From positions 186,001-250,000 of the forward strand of contig NZ_JPWF01000002.1 in NCBI RefSeq assembly GCF_003326675.1: a DNA stretch of 64,000 bases. The letters are read 5' to 3'. Source of the stretch: Thalassospira profundimaris. Its GTDB lineage: Bacteria; Pseudomonadota; Alphaproteobacteria; Rhodospirillales; Thalassospiraceae. Made by a program: the position numbers and the translations under genes. Positions 52,130-62,210 of the stretch are shown in pieces (position 1 is the first letter of the stretch; each line of letters starts with the position of its first letter). The notes beneath the pieces are model-generated. The model was not told where the DNA came from. It saw nothing but the letters and a program-made list of their open reading frames with translations, and made no database searches.

Positions 52130-53023
52130 TTAGATACGTTCGATATCTTTGGTGCCAAACAGGCCATATGGCTTGATGCACAAGATGATGATCAGCACAT
52201 AGAACGGCGCGATCGAGAACAGGTTGCCCCAGTTCAGATACTGGCCGTCAACGAACTCGGCAGTGTTTTCCAGAAGACCAATGATCACGCCACCGACAAT
52301 CGCGCCGACAATGGAATCAAGCCCGCCCAGAATAACCGCCGGGAATACCTTGATCCCGATAACCGACAGGGCCGAAGACACGCCATTGACCATACCGATG
52401 ACGATACCGGCGATCCCGGATACCAAAGCCGAAATGGCCCAAGACATCGCAAAAACGGTTTTGACGGAAATACCAAGACTTTGTGCGACCTGCTGATCAA
52501 AGGCGGTTGCGCGCATCGCAAGGCCAAGCTTGGAATATTTAAAGAACCAGTAGAACCCGGCCATGATGAACAGAGAAATCACGAAGCTCATGATATAGGC
52601 GGTTTCGATCTGCATCCCCAAAAGGTTGACCGAACGGGTTTCAAATACCTGCGGATAGGTTGCCGTAGTAGCACCGAAAATCCACTTGGTCGCGGCCTGG
52701 AAGAAGATCGAAAGTCCGATGGTCACCATGATCACGGAAATGATTGGTTCGCCAATCATCGGGCGCAAAACAACCATCTGAAGGATGATACCGAACGCCA
52801 TCATAAAGAGCAGCGTAAACAGGAAACCCAGCCAGAAGGGCAAACTCATTTCCACAAGGAACGCATAGCAAACCCACGCGCCAATCAGCAGAAACTCGCC
52901 CTGGGCAAAGTTAACAATCTGGGTTGATTTATAGATGAGCACAAAGCACATCGCGACGACGCCATAAAGCGTCCCGACGATCAACCCGTTCAGCAGAAGC
53001 TGGAACAGAAGTTCGAAATTCAT
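52130..53023 (-). CDS. Branched-chain amino acid-type ABC transporter permease (LivH-like)
   Basis: The 297-residue protein has about eight helices and LivH features: QLLLNGLIVGTLYGVVAMCF at the start, NFAQGEFLLIGAWVCYAF, and the coupling loop AMRATAFDQQVAQSLGISV. It pairs with the LivM-like permease. The gene lies 62 bases downstream of the long acyl-CoA ligase gene. Confidence 0.93.
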   Translation of the reverse strand: MNFELLFQLLLNGLIVGTLYGVVAMCFVLIYKSTQIVNFAQGEFLLIGAWVCYAFLVEMSLPFWLGFLFTLLFMMAFGIILQMVVLRPMIGEPIISVIMVTIGLSIFFQAATKWIFGATTATYPQVFETRSVNLLGMQIETAYIMSFVISLFIMAGFYWFFKYSKLGLAMRATAFDQQVAQSLGISVKTVFAMSWAISALVSGIAGIVIGMVNGVSSALSVIGIKVFPAVILGGLDSIVGAIVGGVIIGLLENTAEFVDGQYLNWGNLFSIAPFYVLIIILCIKPYGLFGTKDIERI

Positions 53024-53085
53024 GTTGCCATCCCTGTAATGGCGGTCCGCGATCCGGGGATCGGGACCACAGTTTTGCTGCTGCC

Positions 53086-55035
53086 TTATTCGGCGGCTTT
53101 CGGGGCCGTCTGTGCGACCTTGTTATCTTCGAGATCGACCACCCGGACACTGGTCTGGATGCGGGTTTTCGACCCGTCCTGGAACGTGATCATGGTGTCG
53201 ATATCAACCTTGTCATTCCCGGCATAAACCGCATCGATGATGTCGGCGTATTTTTCGGCAACCACCCCGCGACGCACTTTGCGCGTACGGGTCAGTTCGC
53301 CGTCATCGGCATCGAGTTCCTTGTAAAGAAGCAGGAAGCGTTTGATGCGTTGCGCCTCTGGCAGGGTCTTGTTCACCTCGCGGATTTCCTCGGTGATCAT
53401 GTCATAGACCTGCGGCTGGGCTGACAGGTTGGTATAGTTGGTAAAGGCAATCCCGCGCTGCTCTGCCCATTTCGCCATGATCGAATAGCGGATACAGATC
53501 ATGGTCGACAGGAACGGCAGATCCTTGCCAAGAATCACGGCCTCGGCAATGAACGGCGAGAATTTCAGTTTGTTTTCAATAAACTGTGGCGAATAACGCA
53601 CCCCGGTCGAGGTTTCCGCCAAATCCTTCATACGATCGATCACAACCAGATGATTGTTTTCTTTCTTGAAGTAACCGGCATCGCCCGTATGCATCCAGCC
53701 ATCCTTGACGTCATCGTCATAAGCGGACTGGTTTTTGTAATATCCGGTGAACATGCCCGACGTCCGGGCAACGATTTCACCAACCCCGTTTTCATCGGTG
53801 TTGATCACCTGAATATCGGAATTGTCAAAGGCCACGCCGACCGTATCAAAATCAATATCGCCGGGCTGATGAATGGTATAGGCACCGCAAAGCTCGGTCT
53901 GGCCATAAAGCTGACGCAGCGGAACACCCATCGCATGGAAGAACTTGAAGGTTTCCGGACCAATCGCCGCACCACCGGTCGCTGCCGAGCGCAGATTGGA
54001 AAAACCAAGACGGTCTTTCAGTGCATTCATCAAAATGACGTCGGCCAGCTTGGAATGACCACCATTGTCGAGTGCGGTACGGGCCAGCGCCATGCCGAAA
54101 TCAAACATCTTTTGCTTGAATGGCGTGGAATCCATCATGCGGGCACGCACGTCGGCGGCAATGGTCTCCCAGACACGCGGCGCAAGCAGCACGAAGTTCG
54201 GACCAATTTCGCGCAGGTCGGCCATCATGGTTTCCTGCTCTTCGACGAAATTGACGATCTGGCGGCTGACCAGTGACTGACCAACCACATAGACCTGCTC
54301 CATAATCCACGGAAGCGGCAGGACGGAAACGTAGTTGTCACCCGGATATTTCGGATCGGCGCGCAGATAAGCCGCGCAATGATCGAGAAAATCTCCAGAG
54401 TTCAGCATCGCCATTTTCGGCTTGGATGTGGTGCCCGACGTCGTGCACAGGATCGCACATTCATCGCCCTTGGTATCGGCGACCATCTGGTCATAGATAC
54501 CGGGATTCTTTTCTTCAAGCTCGCGGCCGAGCTCATAAAGCTTTTCGACATCCATCAAACGCGGATCGTCGTATTTGCGCATCCCGCGCGGGTCGCAATA
54601 AACAATATGCTCCACCGTCGGGATATCTTCGCCAAGCTCGATCAGCTTGTCACACTGTTCTTCGTCTTCGGCGATTAGAATGCGGGCACCGGAATAGGTG
54701 ATCAGATAGGCGACTTCTTCATGAAGGCTGTCCTGATACAGGCCGACCGACATTCCGCGCAACGCATGGGCTGCGATTTCGCCCCAAACCCATTCCGGGC
54801 GGTTTTCACCAATGATACCGACCACATCGCCCTGACCAATGCCAAGGGCGCGCATGCCAAGCGTCATCCATTTGACGCGGTCGTTGTAATCTTTCCAGGT
54901 AAATTCCTGCCAGATGCCAAATTCCTTTTCGCGCATGGCGACTTCGCCGCCCCAGTTGCGCGCATTATAGGCCAGCACTTTCGGGAAGGTATCAAGCGAC
55001 TGAACGTCGGCATAATCGGGGATATTGCTGCTCAT
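53086..55035 (-). CDS. Long-chain acyl-CoA synthetase-type AMP-dependent ligase (FadD15-like)
   Basis: The 649-residue protein is an adenylate-forming enzyme of the long-chain type. The phosphate loop is CTTSGTTSKPKMAM, the adenine site LYGQTELCGAYT, and the hinge region GWMHTGDAGYFKKENNHLVV with VIDRMKD. The AMP-forming core is intact. It probably makes a fatty or aromatic acyl-CoA from the acid taken up by the surrounding transporter. It begins two bases after the livG-like stop, so the operon includes it. Confidence 0.9.
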   Translation of the reverse strand: MSSNIPDYADVQSLDTFPKVLAYNARNWGGEVAMREKEFGIWQEFTWKDYNDRVKWMTLGMRALGIGQGDVVGIIGENRPEWVWGEIAAHALRGMSVGLYQDSLHEEVAYLITYSGARILIAEDEEQCDKLIELGEDIPTVEHIVYCDPRGMRKYDDPRLMDVEKLYELGRELEEKNPGIYDQMVADTKGDECAILCTTSGTTSKPKMAMLNSGDFLDHCAAYLRADPKYPGDNYVSVLPLPWIMEQVYVVGQSLVSRQIVNFVEEQETMMADLREIGPNFVLLAPRVWETIAADVRARMMDSTPFKQKMFDFGMALARTALDNGGHSKLADVILMNALKDRLGFSNLRSAATGGAAIGPETFKFFHAMGVPLRQLYGQTELCGAYTIHQPGDIDFDTVGVAFDNSDIQVINTDENGVGEIVARTSGMFTGYYKNQSAYDDDVKDGWMHTGDAGYFKKENNHLVVIDRMKDLAETSTGVRYSPQFIENKLKFSPFIAEAVILGKDLPFLSTMICIRYSIMAKWAEQRGIAFTNYTNLSAQPQVYDMITEEIREVNKTLPEAQRIKRFLLLYKELDADDGELTRTRKVRRGVVAEKYADIIDAVYAGNDKVDIDTMITFQDGSKTRIQTSVRVVDLEDNKVAQTAPKAAE

Positions 55036-55037
55036 GA

Positions 55038-55847
55038 TCAGGCCACCTGCTCGTCTTCGTCGGTTTCGTCGTCTTCTTCGCCGAGATAGGCCTTTTTGAC
55101 GTGACTGTTGGCCATCACCTCGTCGGGGAGGCCTTCGGCAATTTTACGACCGAAATCCAGAACCATGACCCGGTTCGAAATATCCATGACAACGCCCATG
55201 TCATGTTCAATCATCACAACCGTCATGCCCCACTCTTCGTTGAGGTCGATGATAAAGCGGGCCATGTCCTCTTTTTCTTCGAGGTTCATACCGGCCATCG
55301 GCTCGTCGAGCAGGATCAGATCAGGACGCAGTGCAACAGCGCGCGCCAGTTCAACGCGTTTGCGCAAACCATATGACAGCGTACCTGCGGTTGCCTTGCG
55401 GATATGGGAAATTTCAAGGAAATCGATCACGTCTTCGCAGAAACGACGATGTTCCAGTTCTTCTTTCTGCGCGCCGCCAAACCAGTAAAGCGGCCCGTTC
55501 AGGAAGTTGTTCTTCAGAAGGTGGTGACGACCGACCATGATGTTATCAAGAACATTCATATGGCCAAACAGCGCCAGGTTCTGGAAGGTACGACCAATGC
55601 CAAGTTCGGCACGGTCATTCGGCTTAAGCGCCGTAACATCCTGCCCCTTGAACGATACCGAACCCGAAGTCGGGCTATAACGCCCGGACACACAGTTCAG
55701 CATCGATGTCTTGCCCGCACCATTCGGTCCGATGATCGAAAAAAGCTCGCCCGGCTGGACGGAAAAGCTGACATCACTCAGCGCACGTACACCGCCGAAA
55801 ACCAGCGACACATCGCTGATCTGTAAAATAGGACTCTGTGACGTCAT
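55038..55847 (-). CDS. Branched-chain amino acid-type ABC transporter ATPase (LivG-like)
   Basis: The 269-residue ATPase has Walker A GPNGAGKTS, the LivG-specific NRAELGIGRTFQNLALFGHM, signature LSYGLRKRVELARAVAL, Walker B LILLDEPMAGMN and switch His VMIEHDMGVVMDI. A short acidic tail (EEDDETDEDEQVA) ends it. It is the first gene of the seven-gene ligase/transporter operon, whose promoter should lie in the long gap upstream. Confidence 0.93.
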   Translation of the reverse strand: MTSQSPILQISDVSLVFGGVRALSDVSFSVQPGELFSIIGPNGAGKTSMLNCVSGRYSPTSGSVSFKGQDVTALKPNDRAELGIGRTFQNLALFGHMNVLDNIMVGRHHLLKNNFLNGPLYWFGGAQKEELEHRRFCEDVIDFLEISHIRKATAGTLSYGLRKRVELARAVALRPDLILLDEPMAGMNLEEKEDMARFIIDLNEEWGMTVVMIEHDMGVVMDISNRVMVLDFGRKIAEGLPDEVMANSHVKKAYLGEEDDETDEDEQVA

Positions 55848-56675
55848 GCCGTCGCATTCCTCCCTGACTTGGGCCGCAAATGCCGCAGAACCACATTCGG
55901 GTTCATTTTGGTCAAATTCGCGAACCGAGATTCAGTTTCCCTGATGATGTGTCGGTTTATTATTCGACCCTGACCTTACGGAAACCGGGCCTGACACATT
56001 TAATAGGCATTTAAGTACCAATTTCAGCATATTGCGTCAATGCAATGATCAGCAAGGGATTGTGACTTTTCTACAAATTCGCATTGCACAATTTAAATTC
56101 GCCTGAGACAGCGCTTCTTTCTACCCTTGATTACGTAACGTTATCTGACGCAAAGGCCAATTAAGCCCGCCCTACTTCGTCGCATCGCAAAATTTTTTCC
56201 TGATCATGCACCGCACAAAATTCTGCACGGCGGCCGGGTCAATATTGATCGCAAACGGGTCGACCAAAGATCGAATCGCAACGGATTCGGGACAGGTTTT
56301 GAACTAATTGATCACGCGCGACCCGCCCGACAGGACTTTCGGCCACCAAAAGATCAAAAGCCCGGCCCACAGACCATGCACAACAGACTCGGCACATGGA
56401 AGAACCCCTATTGAAAGGCGAAATGCGCCTTCACATATCGATCAAAGGTTTACCGATGCTTGTTGTACTTTGCCAATATGCTGTGTTCGGCGGGTTTTGT
56501 GGAATACCCCTTCACGGGGTCTGGACTTTCACAGGGAATTGTGGTGTAACCCCGTTGCACATACATATGTAGCCGTGACCCGCGTCACGCAACACAGATA
56601 GCCCACCGCTCGGCGCTCCGACGGTCGGGGTGTCTTGTCACGACAAGCCCTTTTAACCACCTTGAGGAGGGTCTG
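55848..56675. other. 828-base gene-free divergent region between livG-like and acnA
   Basis: No gene is convincing. The left half is AT-rich and holds short palindromes, ATTGC-N6-GCAAT near 56032 and the near-palindrome GATTACG-TAA-CGTTATC at 56129-56145. Close to acnA are small stems: ACCCC/GGGGT around 56503-56519, GTGAC-CCGC-GTCAC around 56575 and CTTGTC-AC-GACAAG around 56634. They suggest a structured acnA leader. A small RNA in the left half cannot be excluded. Confidence 0.55.
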
Positions 56676-59363
56676 ATGTCCATTTGTGGCAAAGACAACC
56701 TGAAAACGCGCCGCACGCTGAATGTCGGGGACAAGTCCGTCGACTATTACAGCCTCAAAGTTGCTTCCGAAAAACTCGGCGACGTTTCCAAACTGCCCTT
56801 CACGCTGAAAGTCGTTCTTGAGAACCTTCTGCGTTATGAAGATGACTTCACTGTCAAAACCGACGATGTTCAGGCTGTTGTAGACTGGCTCAAAGCCCGT
56901 AAAAGCAGCCACGAGATCAACTATCGTCCGGCCCGCGTTCTGATGCAGGACTTCACCGGCGTTCCCGCCGTCGTTGACCTTGCAGCAATGCGTGATGCCG
57001 TCGTGAAAATGGGTGGCGACGCCCAGAAAGTGAACCCGCTTTCACCGGTTGACCTCGTCATCGACCACTCGGTCATGATCGACTTCTTCGGCACCGACGA
57101 CGCACTCGACAAAAACATGGAAGTCGAGTTCGAACGTAACGGCGAACGTTATGGCTTCCTGCGTTGGGGTCAGAATGCGTTCAACAACTTCCGCATCGTC
57201 CCGCCGGGAGCAGGCATCTGCCACCAGGTGAACGTCGAGCATCTTGCCAAGGTCGTCTGGACCGGCAAGGACGAAGACGGCAAAACCGTTGCGTATCCGG
57301 ATACCCTGGTTGGTACCGACTCCCACACCACCATGGTGAACGGCCTTGCTGTTCTTGGTTGGGGTGTTGGTGGTCTGGAAGCCGAAGCAGCAATGCTCGG
57401 TCAGCCGATCTCGATGCTTATCCCGGAAGTCGTCGGCTTCAAGCTGACCGGCACCATGAAAGAAGGCATCACCGCAACTGACCTCGTTCTGCGCGTCGTT
57501 CAGATGCTGCGTGAAAAAGGCGTTGTCGGCAAGTTCGTCGAATTCTATGGCGATGCCCTTGACCACATGAGCCTGCCGGACCGTGCGACCATCGGTAACA
57601 TGGCACCGGAATATGGTGCGACCTGTGGCTTCTTCCCGATCGATGACGAAACGCTGAACTACATGCGTTCGACCGGTCGTGACGAAGACCAGATTGCCCT
57701 GGTTGAAGCATATGCCAAAGAACAGGGCATGTGGCGCGAGCCGGGCTTTGAAGCAGAATACACTGCAACGCTTGAACTCGACATCTCGACCGTCGAGCCG
57801 GCCCTTTCGGGTCCGAAGCGTCCGCAGGACCGCGTTCTTCTTAAAGACGCTGTTTCCAGCTTCAATGGCACCTTTGCTGACATGGCACCGGGTGTTGACG
57901 CAGACCGTTCTGTTGCAGTTTCCAACGAAAACTATGCAATGAAAGACGGTAACGTCGTTATCGCTGCGATCACGTCTTGCACCAACACCTCGAACCCGAG
58001 CGTGCTGATTGCAGCTGGTCTTCTGGCGAAAAAAGCAGTCGAACTTGGCCTGACCAGCAAGCCGTGGGTGAAAACCTCGCTCGCACCGGGCTCGCTCGTT
58101 GTTGCTGACTATCTCGAAAAAGCAGGCCTTCAGGATTACCTGGATCAGCTTGGCTTTAACGTCGCAGGTTTCGGTTGCACCACCTGTATCGGCAACTCCG
58201 GCCCGCTTTCGGGTCCGATTGCCGAAGCAATTGACGGCAACGACATGCTCGTTACCGCCGTTCTGTCAGGTAACCGTAACTTCGAAGGCCGTATCAGCCC
58301 GCACGTCAAGGCAAACTACCTTGCTTCGCCGCCGCTGGTTGTTGCCTATGCTCTTGCCGGTAACCTCAAGGTCGATCTGAACAACGACCCGATTGGCACC
58401 GACAAAGACGGCAAAGACGTCTTCCTTAAAGACATCTGGCCGAGCAACAAAGAAATTGCCGACACCATTGCGTCGTCGATTTCGGCTGCGATGTACAAAG
58501 ATCGTTATGACAACATCTTTGCCGGTCCGAAGCCTTGGCAGGCGATCGAAATCACCGAAGGCGAAACCTTTGCATGGGATGGCAAGTCCACCTATGTCCA
58601 GAACCCGCCTTACTTCGTCAACATGGCTGCTGAGCCGGGTGACTTCGCAGAAGTTCACGGCGCACGTCCGCTGCTGATCCTTGGTGACTCTGTTACCACC
58701 GACCACATTTCTCCGGCCGGTTCGATCAAAGCAGAAAGCCCGGCAGGTGAATACCTCAAGGCGAATGGCGTCGAAGTTCGTGACTTCAACTCCTATGGCG
58801 CACGTCGTGGTAACCACGAAGTCATGATGCGCGGTACCTTTGCCAACATTCGTATTCGTAACGAAATGGCACCGGGCACCGAAGGCGGCATCTCGGTCCA
58901 TTACCCGTCGGGTGATCAGGGCTGGGTATATGACGTTGCCATGCGTTACCAGGCCGAAGGCACCCCGCTGGTTGTCGTCGCAGGTAAAGAATACGGCACC
59001 GGTTCTTCGCGTGACTGGGCAGCAAAAGGCACCAACCTGCTTGGCGTCAAAGCTGTGATCGCGGAAAGCTTCGAGCGTATCCACCGTACCAACCTGGTCT
59101 GCATGGGCGTTCTGCCGCTGCAGTTCAAAAACGGCGAAGGTCGCGAGACCTACAAGCTCGATGGTTCGGAAACCTTCGACGTACTGGGCATTGGTGATGG
59201 CATCACCCCGCTTCAGGACGTTACGGTTCGCATCACGCGCAAAGATGGCAGCACCGAAGAAGTTGTTGCAACCTGCCGTATCGATACCGAGAACGAAGTT
59301 CTTTACTACCAGAACGGCGGCATCTTGCAGTTCGTTCTGCGTAACATGATGAAAGCTGCCTGA
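56676..59363 (+). CDS. acnA: Aconitate hydratase AcnA
   Basis: The 895-residue protein is a full AcnA/IRP-type aconitase. The 4Fe-4S ligands are Cys435 ([11 protein letters not shown]), Cys501 and Cys504 ([14 protein letters not shown]). [20 protein letters not shown] and [19 protein letters not shown] carry other active-site residues. It converts citrate to isocitrate in the TCA cycle. GAGGAGGG precedes the ATG. Codon choice is more strongly biased to a few codons than in its neighbours, as expected for a highly expressed gene. A terminator follows directly. Confidence 0.97.
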   Translation: MSICGKDNLKTRRTLNVGDKSVDYYSLKVASEKLGDVSKLPFTLKVVLENLLRYEDDFTVKTDDVQAVVDWLKARKSSHEINYRPARVLMQDFTGVPAVVDLAAMRDAVVKMGGDAQKVNPLSPVDLVIDHSVMIDFFGTDDALDKNMEVEFERNGERYGFLRWGQNAFNNFRIVPPGAGICHQVNVEHLAKVVWTGKDEDGKTVAYPDTLVGTDSHTTMVNGLAVLGWGVGGLEAEAAMLGQPISMLIPEVVGFKLTGTMKEGITATDLVLRVVQMLREKGVVGKFVEFYGDALDHMSLPDRATIGNMAPEYGATCGFFPIDDETLNYMRSTGRDEDQIALVEAYAKEQGMWREPGFEAEYTATLELDISTVEPALSGPKRPQDRVLLKDAVSSFNGTFADMAPGVDADRSVAVSNENYAMKDGNVVIAAITSCTNTSNPSVLIAAGLLAKKAVELGLTSKPWVKTSLAPGSLVVADYLEKAGLQDYLDQLGFNVAGFGCTTCIGNSGPLSGPIAEAIDGNDMLVTAVLSGNRNFEGRISPHVKANYLASPPLVVAYALAGNLKVDLNNDPIGTDKDGKDVFLKDIWPSNKEIADTIASSISAAMYKDRYDNIFAGPKPWQAIEITEGETFAWDGKSTYVQNPPYFVNMAAEPGDFAEVHGARPLLILGDSVTTDHISPAGSIKAESPAGEYLKANGVEVRDFNSYGARRGNHEVMMRGTFANIRIRNEMAPGTEGGISVHYPSGDQGWVYDVAMRYQAEGTPLVVVAGKEYGTGSSRDWAAKGTNLLGVKAVIAESFERIHRTNLVCMGVLPLQFKNGEGRETYKLDGSETFDVLGIGDGITPLQDVTVRITRKDGSTEEVVATCRIDTENEVLYYQNGGILQFVLRNMMKAA

Positions 59364-59395
59364 TTTCAGTCCGAAATCATTAGCTGACAGAAATT

Positions 59396-59429
59396 CACCC
59401 CGCTGGTTCACCAGCGGGGTGTTTTATTT
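59396..59429 (+). terminator. Intrinsic terminator of acnA
   Basis: ACCCCGCTGG pairs perfectly with CCAGCGGGGT around TTCA, followed by GTTTTATTT. Confidence 0.88.
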
Positions 59430-59528
59430 GCAGTTGCCCTTTAACCCCATATAACAATTCCCACATGTGTCCTTGATCCAGAACAATTCTCAGGTACCGC
59501 TATTCTGATAGGTAGGGAGATAAACAAT

Positions 59529-62126
59529 TTGCCACCTGACCACCAAAATGAAGAAACCAGGACACCTGAGCAGGATCAAATGATGCGCCCTACCCCAGCC
59601 GAAGACCGGTCATTTGGTCAGACGGTCGGGACTTTGTCGCCAGGAACCGTTTTAAGTTGCAGCCCCGCAACCCCGCTTGCGCAAGCCATTACCAAAATGC
59701 GCAATGCAAATAACAGTTCCATCATCGCGATAGAGTCGAACAAACCGGTCGGCATTATCACAGAACATGACCTACTTTCGCTGCCTGCGGATAGCCAAGC
59801 TGTGCTTTCCCAGCCGGTCGAAATGTATATGTCGCACCCGGTTCATACCGTTTCGGTTCATGCCAGTCCGCAAGCAGCCATCGTGCGCATGCGCGAACGC
59901 AATGTCCGTCACCTTGTAACGGTGGATGAAAATAACTGCCTTGTCGGGATCATCAGCCGCACCGACCTGATTCGCCAGATCAGCAACAAACGCCCCTTCA
60001 GTGCCAACGACGTCGCCGATGCCCTGCGTCAGGCGACCAGCTTTGTTGATGCGAAGATGCCGATCACCGAATTGCGGCACCGGATGCATAAGGAAAAATG
60101 CGATAGCGCGGTTATCACCGGTTTTCCGTCAAATCTCGATGTGGAATTGCAAACTGGTATCATAACCGAACGCGATATTTTGCGTGCATTGGCCGAAGGC
60201 AATGATCACCTGACAGCAGGTGATATCGCGACCCGCCCGGTCACCAAGATCAACAGCAATGTGAACCTGAACGATGCGCGCAACATCATGCTGCGCAACA
60301 ATATCCGGCATCTGGTGGTGAATAATCACTACAACGAAATTGTCGGGGTTCTGTCCTTTGCTGACCTGCTTGAATTTATCGAGCAGGACTACCTGATTTA
60401 TTTGAATAATCTGAATGATGATAGTGATAGCGAATTGGTAAAGGCCCGCCAGTCACTTGCCCTGGCGCGCAAGCTGATCGAAAATTCCCCCGACTGCGTG
60501 ATGGTCTGCAATGCCCGCGCAGAAATCGAAGCCGTCAATCCCGCCTTCACCCGCGTAACCGGCTATCAGGCCGACGAAGTGATTGGCAAGAATCCCAGCA
60601 TTCTGCAGTCAGGTCGCCAGACGCCGGAATTCTATGCCAAAATGTGGTCTGACCTTGCCCGTACCGGCAAGTGGGAAGGCGAGATTTGGAATCGCCGCAA
60701 ATCAGGCGAAGTTTTCCCCGAATGGCTGACCATCATGGCCATTCGCGACACCGATGGCAGCACAAGCCACTATGCGTCGATCTTTAGCGATATCAGCGAA
60801 CGCGAACGCACACGCGAAGATATCCTGCGAATTGCCTTTACCGATGAATTGACCGGAATGCCGAACCGTCGGCGTTTTTCGGAATTACTGTCGCTGCATG
60901 TCGGACGCGCCCGCCAAAGTGGCCGGCCCTTAACGGTCCTGATGCTTGATCTGGATAACTTCCAGCGCGTCAATAATGCGCTGGGGCACAATGCTGGTGA
61001 CGATGTTCTGGTTGAAGTATCACGGCGTATCAGCCGCGAACTGGGCCATGATGCAGTCATGGCGCGCGTCGGTGCCGATGAATATGCCGCCATTCTGCCT
61101 GATGTGAAGACCGAGCAAGAGGCCCTTAATCTTGCCGAACGGTTGCTGGTCCGCCTTGGCGAACCGCACCTGACCAGCAAGGGCGATGACCTTTATCTTT
61201 CCGCCAGCATCGGTGTCGCATCCTTCCCCAAGGACGCCAACGACACCAGCAATCTGTTGCGCTGTGTCGAACTTGCCATGTTGCAAGCCAAGGAACAGGG
61301 GCGCAATCGCGTCGGGCGGTTCAGCATCACCATGCAAAGCCAGAAGGGCGCAGACCTTGCCCTTGAAACAGCACTGCGCCGTGCCCTTGATAATGACGAA
61401 TTGCATCTGGCCTATCAGCCACAATTTGATACCAAAACCGGTGCGTTGTGCGGGGTCGAGGCATTGGTGCGCTGGACGACGGCAAGTGGCGAAAACATTC
61501 CACCCTCGACCTTTATCCCGATTGCCGAGGAAATAGGCGTTATTGGCGAGCTTGGTCGCTGGGTAATGCGTACCGCCTGCCGCCAATTGGTCAACTGGCG
61601 CAAGGAAGGCCTTCATAACCTGCGTCTTGCGGTCAATGTTTCGGTTCAACAGTTCTACGGCACGGTCGATCTGGCCGAACAGTTGCGCGCCATTCTGGTC
61701 GATAAGGGTCTTTCTGCGGACCGGCTTGAAATCGAAGTGACCGAAAGCCTGTTCATGCGCAATATCGAAGACATGCGCGCCAAATTGCAGCGTGTCCGCG
61801 ATCTTGGCATTCGCATTTCACTCGATGACTTTGGCACCGGTTTTTCCAGCCTGAGCTACCTGCGCACCCTGCCCTTTGACGTCATCAAACTGGATCGCAG
61901 CTTTGTCTCGGACATTGATCATGGCGACGAAGGCCGGACTTTGGCCATCACTATCATCAATATGGCGCGCAACCTTGGTAAAACCTGTATTGCCGAAGGT
62001 GTTGAAAACGAAGGGCAGCTTGCCGTTCTGCGCGATGCCGGATGCGACCTTGTCCAAGGATTTTTGCTGGGCCGTCCAATGACAGCCGAAGACATTTCGC
62101 GCATCGCCACCGCATCGGTTGCCTGA
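59529..62126 (+). CDS. CBS-PAS-GGDEF(degenerate)-EAL cyclic-di-GMP protein
   Basis: The 865-residue soluble protein carries four CBS motifs in two pairs (about residues 30-150 and 160-285; PVGIITEHDLLSL, LVGIISRTDLIRQ, QTGIITERDILRA, IVGVLSFADLLEF), a PAS domain (310-420), a GGDEF domain with GADEY in place of GGDEF, and an EAL domain with EAL in GVEALVRW, EVTESLFM and DDFGTGFSSL. It is probably a phosphodiesterase regulated by nucleotide binding to CBS and GGDEF. Start TTG 59529 has GGGAGA eight bases upstream. It ends at a strong terminator. Confidence 0.92.
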   Translation: MPPDHQNEETRTPEQDQMMRPTPAEDRSFGQTVGTLSPGTVLSCSPATPLAQAITKMRNANNSSIIAIESNKPVGIITEHDLLSLPADSQAVLSQPVEMYMSHPVHTVSVHASPQAAIVRMRERNVRHLVTVDENNCLVGIISRTDLIRQISNKRPFSANDVADALRQATSFVDAKMPITELRHRMHKEKCDSAVITGFPSNLDVELQTGIITERDILRALAEGNDHLTAGDIATRPVTKINSNVNLNDARNIMLRNNIRHLVVNNHYNEIVGVLSFADLLEFIEQDYLIYLNNLNDDSDSELVKARQSLALARKLIENSPDCVMVCNARAEIEAVNPAFTRVTGYQADEVIGKNPSILQSGRQTPEFYAKMWSDLARTGKWEGEIWNRRKSGEVFPEWLTIMAIRDTDGSTSHYASIFSDISERERTREDILRIAFTDELTGMPNRRRFSELLSLHVGRARQSGRPLTVLMLDLDNFQRVNNALGHNAGDDVLVEVSRRISRELGHDAVMARVGADEYAAILPDVKTEQEALNLAERLLVRLGEPHLTSKGDDLYLSASIGVASFPKDANDTSNLLRCVELAMLQAKEQGRNRVGRFSITMQSQKGADLALETALRRALDNDELHLAYQPQFDTKTGALCGVEALVRWTTASGENIPPSTFIPIAEEIGVIGELGRWVMRTACRQLVNWRKEGLHNLRLAVNVSVQQFYGTVDLAEQLRAILVDKGLSADRLEIEVTESLFMRNIEDMRAKLQRVRDLGIRISLDDFGTGFSSLSYLRTLPFDVIKLDRSFVSDIDHGDEGRTLAITIINMARNLGKTCIAEGVENEGQLAVLRDAGCDLVQGFLLGRPMTAEDISRIATASVA

Positions 62127-62153
62127 ACCTGTCAACGAATCAGTCGCTAAAAT

Positions 62154-62186
62154 AAAAAGGGCGGGAAAAATTCCCGCCCTTCTTGT
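62154..62186. terminator. Bidirectional intrinsic terminator
   Basis: AAGGGCGGGAA pairs perfectly with TTCCCGCCCTT around AAA, with A- and T-tracts on either side. It lies between the converging EAL gene and the NSS transporter gene. Confidence 0.88.
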
Positions 62187-62210
62187 CTCTGCATCTTTTG
62201 CCTGACAGGC

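Noticed and set aside
56129-56145. Second LiuR-type operator (GATTACG-TAA-CGTTATC)
   Set aside because: The spacer is three bases instead of four, one half-site position is mismatched and the outer bases differ from the site at 35539.
56308-56601. 97-codon plus-strand frame in the acnA upstream gap
   Set aside because: No ribosome site, odd composition rich in Cys, His, Pro and Arg, and overlap with small hairpins of the probable acnA leader.
58266-59411. 381-codon minus-strand frame inside acnA
   Set aside because: Antisense to conserved aconitase sequence, starts beyond the acnA terminator and shows no family pattern.
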